Of a stretch of DNA of 64,000 bases, positions 12,241-22,850 are shown piece after piece. Both the position numbers and the translations under genes were made by a program. The notes beneath the pieces were generated by a model that made no database searches, was not told the DNA's origin, and worked only from the letters and a program-made list of their open reading frames with translations. The stretch lies in assembly GCF_019175385.1 (NCBI RefSeq), contig NC_083342.1:120714376-120778375 (forward strand). Reading direction: 5' to 3'. The DNA is from Lycium barbarum (Eukaryota; Streptophyta; Magnoliopsida; Solanales; Solanaceae). Numbering within the stretch: the first letter of the stretch is position 1; each line of letters begins with the position of its first letter.

Positions 12241-13711
12241 ACCCGCAAGGGTGGCTCAATTGGGAGTCCGGAACCTAAATGACCCAATAAAAATCCAATT
12301 GAACTAAAATACCTCAAGAAAAAAAAAATACCAAAGTACTTTTATCGCACGCTTTTTCTGCGTTATATAAAACTGAGTCTCACGTTAAAATTCTGTTACC
12401 GGTTTTTCTTAGGAAAAAAAAAAAGAAGAGGAAATTGCGGAAATTGCATAACGCATAATTTTATGGCGCTGTGCAACCTACCCAATTTGCCAAAGTTAGG
12501 CCGTACTTAGTTACTTACCATTAATCCAAATGTATCCACTTCATAACTATGCCAAAGTTTCCATTTTCTAAAATATTTATAAGATAAATTTATCTTCTAC
12601 TAAAAACAATGAGTCTACGATCTATATACCGACAAAAGTAAATAATTTTTATTATAATTGAGGATTAATTACGTTAAATATTAATGTAATAAGAATTAAT
12701 TTGAGATACACACCTTGTATTCTAAAATCGAACATTTACAACACTTATACTATGAAAATCCTATCTTCAATTTTAAAATACATGGTGTATCTCGAATTAA
12801 TTCTTATTACATGAGTATTTAATGAAAAGATAACTAGAATTTTAACGATTTGGCAAAATATTTTTTTTAAAATCTAAATTATAGTGATGTATTCCCAATT
12901 TTTCAAAAAATAAAATAAAAATTACATTCTTAAGAAATCCTACGCTAATGAAATTTTATTGGAATAAGTAAATTAAAAATTATTTTAAAGCGAAGAATAA
13001 ATAAAGAAACTAAAGATGAGGAGTTCTTATATAATAAAATATTATTTAAATAAAACTAAAATAATTTGCTTGTTTAATGTGCGAGAAAGCCAATAATAAT
13101 AGTTGGCATATTTTATTAAGTAATTTGTGTTATTTATAATTTTAATTTATTTTTTAATTATTATATTTAGTATATTTAGTTACGACTATACCCCATAGAG
13201 AGTGTAAGTGCATGATTCTCATAATATAAGTGGTGTAAATGTTCGATTTGGAAGATAAATTAATCTTATAAATATTTTAGAAAATGGAAACTTTTGCATT
13301 ATTATGAAATGGATACATTTGTATTAATGGTAAGTAACTAAGTATACATGAAACGACCTAACTTTTGCAGATTGGCGTGTTTGCATAGCGCAGTAAAATT
13401 ATGCGTTATACAATTTAGTTTTTTTTTTTTCTAAAAGAAAAATCGGTAACGGATTTTAACGTGAGATGTTAAGTCACTTTTATATAACGCAGAAAAAAAG
13501 TGCGTTAAAGGTACTTTGATATCTTTTTTTTTCTTGGGGTATTTTGGTTCAATTGGGTTTTTATTGGGCCATTTAGGGTCCGGACTCCTCAATTGGTTGA
13601 GAATGAGGCTTTTATAATGAAAGTTTCAGGTTTGAAATCTCCTGTCTATAACAGTAGGGATTTGCGCACCCAAAAGATAGTGATTGATCGCTCTCATGTC
13701 ATCAAAAAAAG
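12241..13711 (+). mobile_element. tRNA-derived SINE split by a later foldback insertion
   Basis: Positions 12241-12263 (ACCCGCAAGGGTGGCTCAATTGG) match the 5' start, including the A-box region, of the SINE read on the minus strand at 32093. The rest resumes at 13597 with TTGAGAATGAGGCTTTTATAATG, then a degenerate B box (CAGGTTTGAAATC), and ends CATGTCATC plus an A run at 13704-13710. About 100 bases of the SINE body are missing relative to the 31.8-kb copy. The 1324-bp interruption is a separate foldback element. Confidence 0.75.
12264..13587. mobile_element. MULE-like foldback element with 9-bp target duplication
   Basis: The ends GAGTCCGGAACCTAAATG (left) and GAGTCCGGACCCTAAATG (right, reverse complement) begin terminal inverted repeats that stay alignable for several hundred bases, so nearly the whole 1324 bp can fold on itself. 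It is flanked by a perfect direct repeat CTCAATTGG at 12255-12263 and 13588-13596. A 9-bp duplication with very long inverted repeats is the hallmark of Mutator-like elements. No transposase frame is present, so it is non-autonomous. The left arm holds a further 149-bp palindrome at 12674-12822. The insertion point is the A-box region of an older SINE. Confidence 0.85.
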
Positions 13712-13820
13712 GTAGAGATAAAATCTACTTGTATGTTACCCTCCTCAACCCCTCGTGGGATCATATTGGGTATATGTTACCCTCCTCAACCCCTTGTGGG
13801 ATCATTCGGGGTATGTTCGT
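13712..13820 (+). repeat. Duplicated SINE 3'-end fragment (TS-like)
   Basis: The word TGTTACCCTCCTCAACCCC, followed by GTGGGATCAT and GGGTAT, occurs twice in tandem. It resembles the 3' part of the TS-type SINE seen intact at 50920-51045 (ATCCTACCCTCCCC, CCCACTTGTGGGATTA, GGGTATG). Probably a degenerate, partially duplicated SINE tail. Confidence 0.5.
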
Positions 13821-14466
13821 TTTTGTAAATTAATGAAGTTTGGTGTACATGCATCATTGTGTTATATATCGCGCCGTTCACGGAATATGCTGTGTCGATT
13901 CCTTTTCTATTCCCTATTTGTTTATTGGAGAGATGCAAGTACTCATTAATCATTGATTCTCTTCAAGGACCCCACTTTCACGAATTAGACTTTGGCTTCT
14001 TGAATTATTAAAATGGGAAAACTATATGGTTGCAGACTTGCAGTTGCGTGAATTTGCAGCGGAAAACTTGGTATATTTGCTATTGCTGTTAATCTTTTTC
14101 GCAGGTGATGTTATACTTTTGTACTCTATTTGTTTCGTCATCATCGGATCTATTTGACTCGAAAAAATATCCTCTTTTTACTTCTTCTTTTTTATCAGAC
14201 AGCCCAGTATAATTTAATAAAAAATTGCTCTCCTACAAAACATAGTAAAAGATTTCAAATATAAAAATGTTAAAATGGTTCGTAAAATATCATTTTATGA
14301 TAATTTGTGTTCTTTTTTAAGTTACTAATTTCACATTTTTTATGATCGATTACCTCTAGTTATCATTACGGTGGCATGATATCGTTAAAAAAAATTATAC
14401 TGTATTAGTGTTATAAATTGAACTCTAGAACTAATAATCTCCAATAGGGGTTTTTAATATCCTAAC
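13821..14466. other. Intergenic DNA, nothing recognised
   Basis: AT-rich sequence between two foldback elements. I see no coding exon, RNA gene or clear element end. Confidence 0.4.
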
Positions 14467-14476
14467 CACAATTGTT

Positions 14477-15181
14477 GAGAAAAGGACCAAAATCATCCAT
14501 AATGTTTGGGTTTGAATCAAAATCATACATATTCTTTCACATGGTGCACTAATAGTACATTATGTTTGCATAAGTGGTGCACTTTTAGTCACAATCCCAA
14601 ATAAATTTAACGAAAAAGAACAAATATGCCCCTGAACTTTTAGAAAAGGTATAAAAATACCCTTTATTCATCTATTTTGCTAAAACTACCCCTCAATTCA
14701 ACTTTTTGAGAATTTATTCCCCTTGACTAACGAACAACACTAATTTTTTTTTAAAAAAAATAAAATAAATTGCACATGACATTTTATTACTGAAAAATTG
14801 ATTTATTCTTTTAAAAAGAAATCTGAAACCTTGGAATTTTTTTAAATTTGGAAAACTTTTTTTTAACGAGTAAAACCTTGACTAACGGACAACACTAATT
14901 TTTTTTCTTTTCAAAATGTGAAAAATTGGATTTTTATAAAAATCTGAAAAAAATATTTTTTTTATGGAAAAACTGTGTTTAAAAAAAAAAACAGAAAACT
15001 ATCTTTTTTTAAATCTAGAAGTAAATTATGGAGTATTAGTTTTGCACATTTTACTTAAAAAAACAATCAGTTTTTCAGATTTAAAAATTGAATTTTCTAA
15101 AAAAAAAATGGGGTTTCCACCCGTTAAATTTTTTTTTCCAAACTTAAAAAAATTCCACATGTTTTAATGAAAATCCAATTC

Positions 15182-15256
<75 letters not shown>

Positions 15257-15681
15257 GCTTACTACATTTGTTTTTTTAAAGAAATGGATGTTGAAAAATT
15301 ATTTTTCCTTATTCTACAAATAACGATTTTTCAGATTTCTTTTTAAAAGAATAAATCAATTTTTCAGTAATAAAATGTCATGTGCAATTTAATTTATTTT
15401 TTTTAAAAAAAAAATTAGTGTTGTCCGTTAGTCAAGGGAAATAAATTCTCAAAGAGTTGAATTGAGGGATAGTTTTAGCAAAATAGATGAATGAAGGGTA
15501 TTTTTATACCTTTTCTAAAAGTTCAGGGGCATTTTTGTTCTTTTCCGTTAAATTTATTTGGGATTGTGACTAAAAGTGCACCACTTATGCAAACATAATG
15601 TACTATTAGTGCACCATGTGAAAGAATATGTATGATTTTGATCCAAACCCAAACATTATGGATGATTTTGGTCCTTTTCTC
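14477..15681. mobile_element. MULE-like foldback element with 10-bp target duplication
   Basis: The left end GAGAAAAGGACCAAAATC and the right end (reverse complement the same 18 bases) start inverted repeats of about 600 bp covering both halves. Matching inner blocks include CATGGTGCACTAATAGTACA, AGTGGTGCACTTTTAGTCAC and GGTATAAAAATACCCTT. The axis is a 66-bp (TA)n tract at 15187-15252. It is flanked by an exact 10-bp direct repeat CACAATTGTT at 14467-14476 and 15682-15691, which fits the 9-11 bp duplications of Mutator-like elements. No coding sequence. Confidence 0.85.
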
Positions 15682-15914
15682 CACAATTGTTTGTCATCCT
15701 AGTGCACCAGTATTTTGTTAATCAGTAATCACTAGGTATAAATCACCTCATTGGCATTTGGCAACATGTTTAGGCATGAAAGCACTTCTTGGGCTGAGTG
15801 ATAGAATTATAAATTTTAATTTGGTCTATTGGTCACAGACTCACACCTAAAGTCAAACTCCATATATGCTACTACGACTGCCCCCGAGTGTTAAATCAAA
15901 ATCAAAAGTAACTC

Positions 15915-16173
15915 GAAAATATATAAAATTTGTCCAATATTCTAAAAATAAATTTTCATTTTTACTTGTGACTTTTAGCATATCAAGAAAAGATAATTTC
16001 TTTTTTCCTGTTTTACTCATCGTATTAATTACTCATTTCAAATCATTTTTCAAGTTTATTAAAACTATGCACCAGTTAATATGGGCACTATTGCAAATTG
16101 TGCATTTCATTTATTATTTCTTAATGGGTGTGCAAAGTTTATAGTGGACAAGTAAAAGTGAGCGGAGGGAGTA
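15915..16173. mobile_element. Stowaway-type MITE with one good end
   Basis: The right end read on the minus strand is CTACTCCCTCCGCTCACTTTT followed by ACTTGTCCACTAT, the typical plant Stowaway-like terminus. The interior has the mirrored words TTTTTACTTGTGACTTTTAGC and GGACAAGTAAAAGTGAGC. The left end is degenerate, so the start is approximate. Confidence 0.6.
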
Positions 16174-16844
16174 GTATATGTCAATTTGTTATTTTCTTTC
16201 TTTGTAAGTCCATCTGATCTTGTATTTATGATTTCAATTTGAACCTTTTAGCAATCAATATCTTTAACAACATAGCAATCAATTTGAAAATAGTCATGTT
16301 TGAATAGTAAGGTCCAAGGAGGTCGAGTTTCCAAATTCATAGCCATACGTTTATACGCTTCATGCATATTTGGCTCAACGTGATAAATTTTGCATTTGAA
16401 ATATCAACTCGAATCTTAGCTAGTGTTGGACATAGATTTGGTTGAAATTTTAAAAACACAAGTGTTTGAAATTGCGTATCAAAATAGTTTTTGAATGTTG
16501 AAGTTGTGTTGAAGAAGCATTTTACTTGAAACAAGATGAAGTTATATTTAAACATGCATTCTAGTTGGAAAAAAGTTAGAAGTTTTATGAGCGGAAGAAA
16601 AAAAGTTCACCCAAAAACTATCCCAAACTAGTTTTTGAAACTTGAAAATTTTTCTTTAAAAATGTTTCAAAAACTGATCAAGTTCCATGAACAAATAATG
16701 TTTTCAAAAGAAAAAATTGAAAAAAAAAAAAGTTTTTAAAAAATCATATCCAAACGGGAGTTCATTGAAACCCTTAATTTGGATACATTTCAGTCCCCAA
16801 AAAAACAAGATACAGGATCCAGTTTTTTTTTTTTCTTTTGTTGG
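16174..16844. other. Intergenic DNA, probable worn MITE debris
   Basis: A/T-rich sequence. The piece ending CATATCCAAACGGGAGTTC near 16760 looks like the end of a CCAAACGGG-type MITE but I cannot pair it securely with a left end. No gene seen. Confidence 0.35.
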
Positions 16845-16846
16845 TA

Positions 16847-17094
16847 TTCACTCTGTTTTAATTTATTTGTCTTACTTTTTTTTTAGTCCGTTTTGAAAAG
16901 AATGTCTTTTTTTTTTTGGAAATTCTTTTATTACAACATTTCATATGACATGCTTAAGAACACAAGATTAAAAAACCTTTTGGTACATTCTATATATCTT
17001 TAATTTAAAATCACAAGATTTAAAAAATTTCTTTACTTTTTTAAACTCAATGCTAAATCAAAACTAGAAAAACAAATTAAAACGGTGTGAGTAA
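16847..17094. mobile_element. Stowaway MITE, 248 bp, TA target duplication
   Basis: The left end TTCACTCTGTTTTAATTT and the right end (reverse complement TTACTCACACCGTTTTAATTTG) are inverted repeats. The element is bounded by TA at 16845-16846 and 17095-17096, as expected for Tc1/Mariner-type Stowaway MITEs. No coding sequence. Confidence 0.75.
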
Positions 17095-17477
17095 TAGAAA
17101 AAAAAAGTGATCCAGTTGGATGTTAAGCATCGTATAAAGTAGCGAAAGGATCATGGAGAGTTGCACCGTAATAATTGTCAAAATTGGCCACTAACAAGAA
17201 AGGAATAAGAATATTCGTGGGAGAGCAGACCTCTTCTTTGTCTGCATGCACAGTTCGAACCTTTCGGCACCAATAAAGCAAACAATTACTCATACTTAAC
17301 AAAGAAATTTATTAGGAATCTAGATTAGAGCTTGGGTGGAGTAATCCAATTTTTTATTCTTTTGTTGTAATTCAGAATTCAGTCTGTTTACATTATGTCC
17401 ATGCAGAGATAGATTTGGGACCAGGAAATTACACTTTAAATCGTTGTTTTAAGAGTTCAGATCTAACGTTTGCTAAA

Positions 17478-19547
17478 CTAGTAAATTTGTCCGCGTATCA
17501 CGCGGTTATTAAAAAATAGTATTCAAACATTACTAAATAATTATTGTCAGTTTTTCTAGCTAATAAGATTAATCTTCACTCATTGATTAATTTTATTTTT
17601 TCTCTACTCTTCAATTGTTATTTGTCATTTTAGTTATATTTTAAAGGTTGAACCAAATGGAAAAAAAGAAAATTAGGTCAAAAAATTTAATATCAAATAA
17701 ACGATCGTCGTTAGTTTTGACTCCCCCATCTTTCATCTCTCACAACAATCGTATGTGGCTTGTCAAAGGCATACAATTTTAACCCACCAACTTAATAATT
17801 TTCTTAAGATTTCTAATAAATATTTTTAAGTTATAAATTTTTTTCACAATTTTAGGAATTTAATTAAAAAAATAAATTAATTCGATCATGTTCTGATTAT
17901 CTTCTATACATTTTTTGAAATCCCATTTTTTTTTCTTTTTGTTATTTTTCTTGATAAACTGTCATTTTTTTTCTTTTTGTTATTTTTCTTGATAAACTGT
18001 CATTTTTTTTCTTGTCATTTTCTCTATTATTTTCCATCTTATTGTGTTTCTCTTTTGTAATCAGTGGCAGATGGAGCTCTATAACTTGGGGTTCAATTGA
18101 ACCCAAACTTTCATTGCGGGGTATAAATTTATGTGTAAAACTTTACTAAAATTACAATAAATAGTAGATATGAACCCATAACTTTACAAATATAATGGTT
18201 TAGTAATAAAAATTTAAGATGTTAAACCCCTAAAACTTGAATCTTAAGAGCTATGGCTCAGCTGCTTCGCGTATTACACCGTATTGCCCGAAGGGAGATC
18301 CGCCTCTGCTTGTAATCCCACTCGTCTTCGTATTCATTGCAACATTATTTTTTGGCCTTTTCCTTTCCACACTTTCTTTTCATTTCTATACCTTTGCTTA
18401 TTCAATTCCTCCCGAAATCAATACCTATTATGTTATATTTTCTTAATAGCTAATTCATTTCTTGTATTTTTTTTTCAAGTAGTAAGCTCAAAAGATTTAG
18501 ACCTAATAAATGATACTAATATTCTATGAAAATTTAAAACTTTGAAGACGTTTATGAACAATAAAAAACAAAATACTTGAGGACGGTAATTTTTCATATC
18601 TGTAATTAAGTAACTTTCTTATGAATTAAATTGCATTCTATGAACTACAAACTAATTTACATTCTTGTGTTCTATTATGCTTACAAAAAGTTGATCCACA
18701 TGCGGATGGATATACACATACTTTCTTAAGTAGCATACACGTATGTGATGACTTTTTTCCGATACTTCCACTTTCGTAAAACTCTAGTTAGACACATAAA
18801 AAGTTATTTAACCTCGCCGATAAAGGAAAAAAATCAGAAGAAATTAAGAATTAACTAAGCAAATGAAAACTTTAGATATATGAATTGAAGAAGGAAAACC
18901 ATATGTTGACATAAGGTAATCAAATTCTTCAAAAAGTAAAAAAATTAACGTTTAATATAAGAAGGGAAAAAACTATATTATTGTTAATATAAGGTAATCA
19001 AATTCTTTAAAAAAAAAATACAAAAGGAAAGAAAGAGGAAAATCGAAATCATTTTTTTAAACATGCAAATTTGATTTGCTACAATCGCCCAAAATTGTAC
19101 AACAAAAATACATGAAGCACCAAGCATACGTGAAGGAAAACTAAAATTTTAACAACATAAACATGAAGGAAAACGTAGACATATCAAAAACAGGAAAACT
19201 GAAAGAAAACTTACTTTAAAGGTAGAGAATAATTTACATGGGTCAAAACATGCATATTTATTTGGATGGAAATGCTATATTATTGGTGTGATTTTTAGGT
19301 GCCCACATTAAATAGTTGGAGGCTATGAATATAAAAGGCTTGGGAGTTATGAATATTATTAGTACTAATTAAAAGTAGAATTTATGAAGATAAAGTGGTG
19401 TGAGTTATGGAGATGACTTTTTAAAATTAAATAATTAATAAAATAAGGGAAAAAATCAAAAAAAGGAGAAAAAAGATAAATAAAAATGGTGGTCATAGAG
19501 AGGTGCCACATCACCTTATTTATACCTAGTTTTATATTATATATAGA
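17478..19547 (-). mobile_element. Non-autonomous Helitron, about 2.07 kb
   Basis: On the minus strand the element starts TCTATATATAATATAAAAC (TC at 19547-19546, preceded by A). It ends with a 15-nt hairpin CCGCGTGATACGCGG (17491-17505), nine spacer bases and CTAG (17481-17478) followed by T. These are the standard Helitron signals: 5' TC, 3' hairpin then CTRR, insertion between A and T. No Rep/helicase sequence is present. Its 5' 60-70 bases (CTAGGTATAAATAAGGTGAT, then GTGGCACCTCTCTATG) recur in the element at 40672-42797. Confidence 0.78.
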
Positions 19548-20079
19548 TGTTCAGGACTTTTTTCTATATAATATTAATTGAGTCATTTAGACAAAATACT
19601 CTTACAATTAAAGTGATTAAATATATTTATTAAAGAATAAATAAAGATTATGAAGCAAATAATATGAATTGAAAAGAAATACTCGTATAAAGCAAAAATT
19701 CACCAGCATTACGCAAGTGGTCCAAAGATTATTGCTTCTGAAATACCTCTAGTCGAAATGAAGACTAGTTCTGACAAGAGTTTAAAGGACCACACCAAGT
19801 CCCAATTCATAGCAGTCATACAACAATAATATACCCATTGCAATTTCATAAATAAGCTATAGGAGGATACAGTGTAAGCAGACCTTACCCTTACCTAGAA
19901 GTAGAAAAGTTATTTTTATAAGACCCTCAATTTAAGTGCAGCAAATCAACATAATAATGAAAAGAAAATACGACAGTCAAGAAAACATGACAACTAATAA
20001 TGAAAGTAGTACAAAGCATTCAGAAGAATATTACTGTATATAGTAACAACAGCGAAAAGCACAACAAATAACAGATGAT
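19548..20079. other. Intergenic DNA with a TS-SINE-like scrap
   Basis: Mostly AT-rich sequence. Near 19866-19900 the words GTAAGCAGACCTTACCCTTA resemble the core of a TS-type SINE on the minus strand, but it is too short and worn to delimit. No gene seen. Confidence 0.4.
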
Positions 20080-20940
20080 AACAGATACCAAAAGCAATAT
20101 CACTCAGTTTTAGATTAAACACCCGTGTAATATCACTCAACTTTAGGTACAGCTCCTGTATTTCTAAATCAAACACGTAGCACTCCTATACTATGAAAAT
20201 CCCACACATTCTTAGTTCTTTTACATAAGAGTTAATTTATGGACAATATTGCCCTTATCCCCATTCCCATCTAAACCCTAAACTCCATAATGGTAGATGA
20301 TGTCCAGCTATCTGACATCGACATAACAAACAAGCCTCTCTTAGAAGGGAAATATTTTTCCTCGCAACTAATTAATCTCGATATATAGAAATACCACTAC
20401 TCTTTGAAAAGGAATAAAAATGGAACTGTTTATATATAGAGAAAATCAAATCGTATTTTTTTAATTGTGGATTTATATTATAATTTTTAACATGTATTTT
20501 ATAGTAAAAAGAATGTGTCTTACAGGATTTATGTATAGTTTCTGAATGTGTAAGTTTTTATATTAATATTCAAGTCACTCTGAAAGTTAAATGTAGAGAC
20601 GTCTAACTTGAACTTCTTCATTCTTTTTCCGAGAAAAATCTCATTTCCAACAAATTCGTATTTTTTTGTGCAACCTCTTTAAACGATAACTTGTAATAGC
20701 AGAGGAGAGAGTTCAAATCTATGTATTTTATGCGGACAGAGTCTGATAAAGGAAATTGTTCTAAAAGGATAGAATGAGAAGCGAGATAGGGGGTAACTTT
20801 GTCTATATATGAGCTGTTATAAGGAGAAAATAAGGATGTGTAAGATTTTTATAATATAAAGATGTCAAGTGTTTGATTTAAAAATATAGAGGGTGTATCT
20901 AAAATTGTGATATTATAAGCGTATTTAGGTATTTTACTCT
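20080..20940. mobile_element. Worn foldback element (MITE), about 0.86 kb
   Basis: The left arm AATATCACTCAACTTTAGG..AAATCAAACACGTAGC..ATACTATGAAAATCCCACACATTCTTA is mirrored by the right arm at 20830-20935, whose reverse complement reads AATATCACAATTTTAGATACACC..AAATCAAACACTTGAC..ATTATAAAAATCTTACACATCCTTA. The words ..ACTTATACTATGAAAATCC inside the 12.7-kb palindrome are related, so one repeat family seems to recur. Exact ends and duplication not resolved. Confidence 0.6.
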
Positions 20941-21167
20941 ATTCTTTATTTAGGTGGCCAACGTACACTAGTGTACGACTAAGCTAATTGGACAAGCCCA
21001 TGTTAAGGACCAGTTGACCAAATTGAAAGGACTTTGAAGCAGTGTTTTCAAAGGCAGAGGCGTAAGGCGGGGCGTTTTACATACGCCTCGACGAGGCGTA
21101 AGCCTCGAGGCACGGGGCGTAAGCCCCATGGGTATTCAATTTTTAGTATTTCTTAAAATAATATAAT

Positions 21168-21340
21168 TACAATAAATATTTTTAAATAGGTAAAATTACA
21201 TAAAAAAATAAAAGAAAACTGTAAATAAATGAAATGTATATATATATATATATATTATATATATATATATACATTTCATTTATTTACAGTTTTCTTTTAT
21301 TTTTTTATGTAATTTTACCTATTTAAAAATATTTATTGTA
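21168..21340. repeat. 173-bp near-perfect palindrome with (TA)n core
   Basis: The left arm from TACAATAAATATTTTTAAAT through GAAAACTGTAAATAAATGAA to an AT tract is matched base for base by the right arm, which ends at ATTTATTGTA (21340). The (TA)n centre occupies about 21237-21271. I checked the arms by eye in blocks of 20 and found no mismatch outside the core. Confidence 0.9.
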
Positions 21341-21341
21341 T

Positions 21342-21409
21342 ATGTGTGTGTGTGTGTGTATATATATATATGTATATGTGTGTGTGTGTGTGTGAGCGCG
21401 CGCGCGCGC
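21342..21409. repeat. (TG)n-(TA)n-(TG)n-(GC)7 alternating tract
   Basis: The tract alternates purine and pyrimidine with a single break at GAG, ending in seven GC repeats at 21396-21409. Such runs, especially (GC)n next to (TG)n, are classic left-handed (Z) DNA formers under supercoiling. The tract is within the hAT-like foldback element. Confidence 0.85.
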
Positions 21410-22139
21410 TTGATCCTCACAAAAAAATGATCAAAGTCTATTATACACCGCTTATAACTTGTAATTATATATAACATAATTTTACAAGTATAAACAATAC
21501 AATGAAATAAAAGCTATTATGAAATGCAAAACAATTCTAACATTTTAACTTTCAAACACGGAAAAAAACACAGTTTCTTAAAACACTATTACTATCATAC
21601 TATTCATTTTATCTCCCTATAAGCAAATAATCAATAAAATTTATCAGTATTACAATTAAAACATAACTTCTTCATGAACAAAAAATAAAATTATATGATA
21701 ATTCTGATACATATATGACCAATGACAAGTGAAAATGTACAATTCCGCTATGTGTTTTTTTTTAAAAAGAATAAGTGATATTCACCCTCACGACGTTCTC
21801 AAATAGTAATTATCCAATACTACGACTTGTTATATGAGTTACACCCAATCTTCTATTTCTATAGATGAAAAACTATTAAGTATCATTATTTTGTTAAACA
21901 ATTATGAGGGTGAATGATTTTAATTAAGGAATTTAAAATAAAATTTGTGTAAGAACTGTTAGGCGAGCCCTGGGCGTTGGGCGTTAGGCGTGTTTAGGGC
22001 GTAAGGTTGGGCGCTTAGGGCGTAAGCCTCATAGGAACTAAGCCCCGCACGTTAGCCCCAGGACGTTTTGCCACTGTCCTGCCCCGAGGCGAGCCCCGGG
22101 GCGAGTCCTGACACTGCCTTTTAAAACAATGCTTTGAAG

Positions 22140-22697
22140 TCGATTCCTTCCCAATCCAACTTGCAATCTTTTCCTTTTCTTATCTCTCTTCTTTAGTTTA
22201 CCCCAATTTGCAATTTTCATAAACTATCCCAACAAACAAGTAAAAATGCTGTCAGTATCCATTGTTGCAACCTAAAAGATATTTAGGAGTATATTAATAT
22301 TTATAATAATTTTGAGTTCTAAAAAATTGTCTTCATTGCTTTTTATATTTCGTTTTCTTCAGTTCAAGATAACGATAGTTTTTGTAACCAATATATTTCT
22401 TAGGTATGTTAGGTAGAATTAGGCACATTAAAAGATTGCAAGATATTTTCATTTCCGTCTTCTTAATATCCCTGTCCCTTTATTCTTTTCTTCCATGTTT
22501 TCCTTTCCCAACATGCAATGGTGCAAAATTACTTTTCCCTCCTACCTATACTTTTTGTGTCATTCACTTCAACAACTTTTTTTTCTTTTATTAGTTTTTA
22601 ATAATTAAATTAGCAAAAATATATAAAGATTAATTAAATCACCTTCATATTCACTCACAAGTCACAACAATCATTTCTCATCTCATCCGTTTACAAC
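22140..22697. other. Intergenic DNA, nothing recognised
   Basis: AT-rich with pyrimidine-rich patches at 22440-22600. No exon with known similarity. Confidence 0.4.
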
Positions 22698-22706
22698 TAT
22701 AGCATT

Positions 22707-22841
22707 AGTAGATTTAGTAGCTTAGTTAGTTGGCTATCTGAACTTTCACCTTATTGATGAGGATTCGAATCCCCACGTTGTAATTCTCTCCCCATTTCCC
22801 CTACCCCTTTGTAATAAAAACATTTTAAAAAAATAAAAAAA
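22707..22841 (+). mobile_element. tRNA-derived SINE, 135 bp, with 9-bp target duplication
   Basis: The head TAGCTTAGTTAGTTGGCTATC looks like a pol III A box region, and GGATTCGAATCCCC at 22761-22774 is a near-consensus B box; spacing between them is tRNA-like. A short body then leads to an A-rich tail near 22816-22841. Direct repeats TATAGCATT flank it at 22698-22706 and 22842-22850. No protein coding. Confidence 0.78.
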
Positions 22842-22850
22842 TATAGCATT

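Larger units (their letters stand above)
21040..22131. mobile_element. hAT-like foldback element with 8-bp target duplication
   Basis: The ends CAGTGTTTTCAAAGGCAG (left) and CATTGTTTTAAAAGGCAG (right, reverse complement) are followed on both sides by GC-rich tracts built from GGCGTAAGGC, GCCTCGAGGC and GGGGCG words. The 1092-bp element is flanked by an exact 8-bp direct repeat CTTTGAAG (21032-21039 and 22132-22139), the size made by hAT transposases. No transposase is encoded. The interior holds a 173-bp palindrome and alternating purine-pyrimidine tracts, given separately. Confidence 0.82.

Noticed and set aside
14964..15167. 67-codon Lys/Phe-rich frame
   Set aside because: It arises from A/T-rich arms of the foldback element.
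18062..18260. Possible MITE beginning CAGTGGCAGATGGAGCTC
   Set aside because: It looks like the start of a common plant repeat, but I could not pair it with an inverted partner; it lies inside the Helitron and may be captured sequence.
22707..22841. Candidate tRNA gene (A and B box present)
   Set aside because: The sequence does not fold into a full cloverleaf, has an A-rich tail and is flanked by a target duplication, so it is a SINE.
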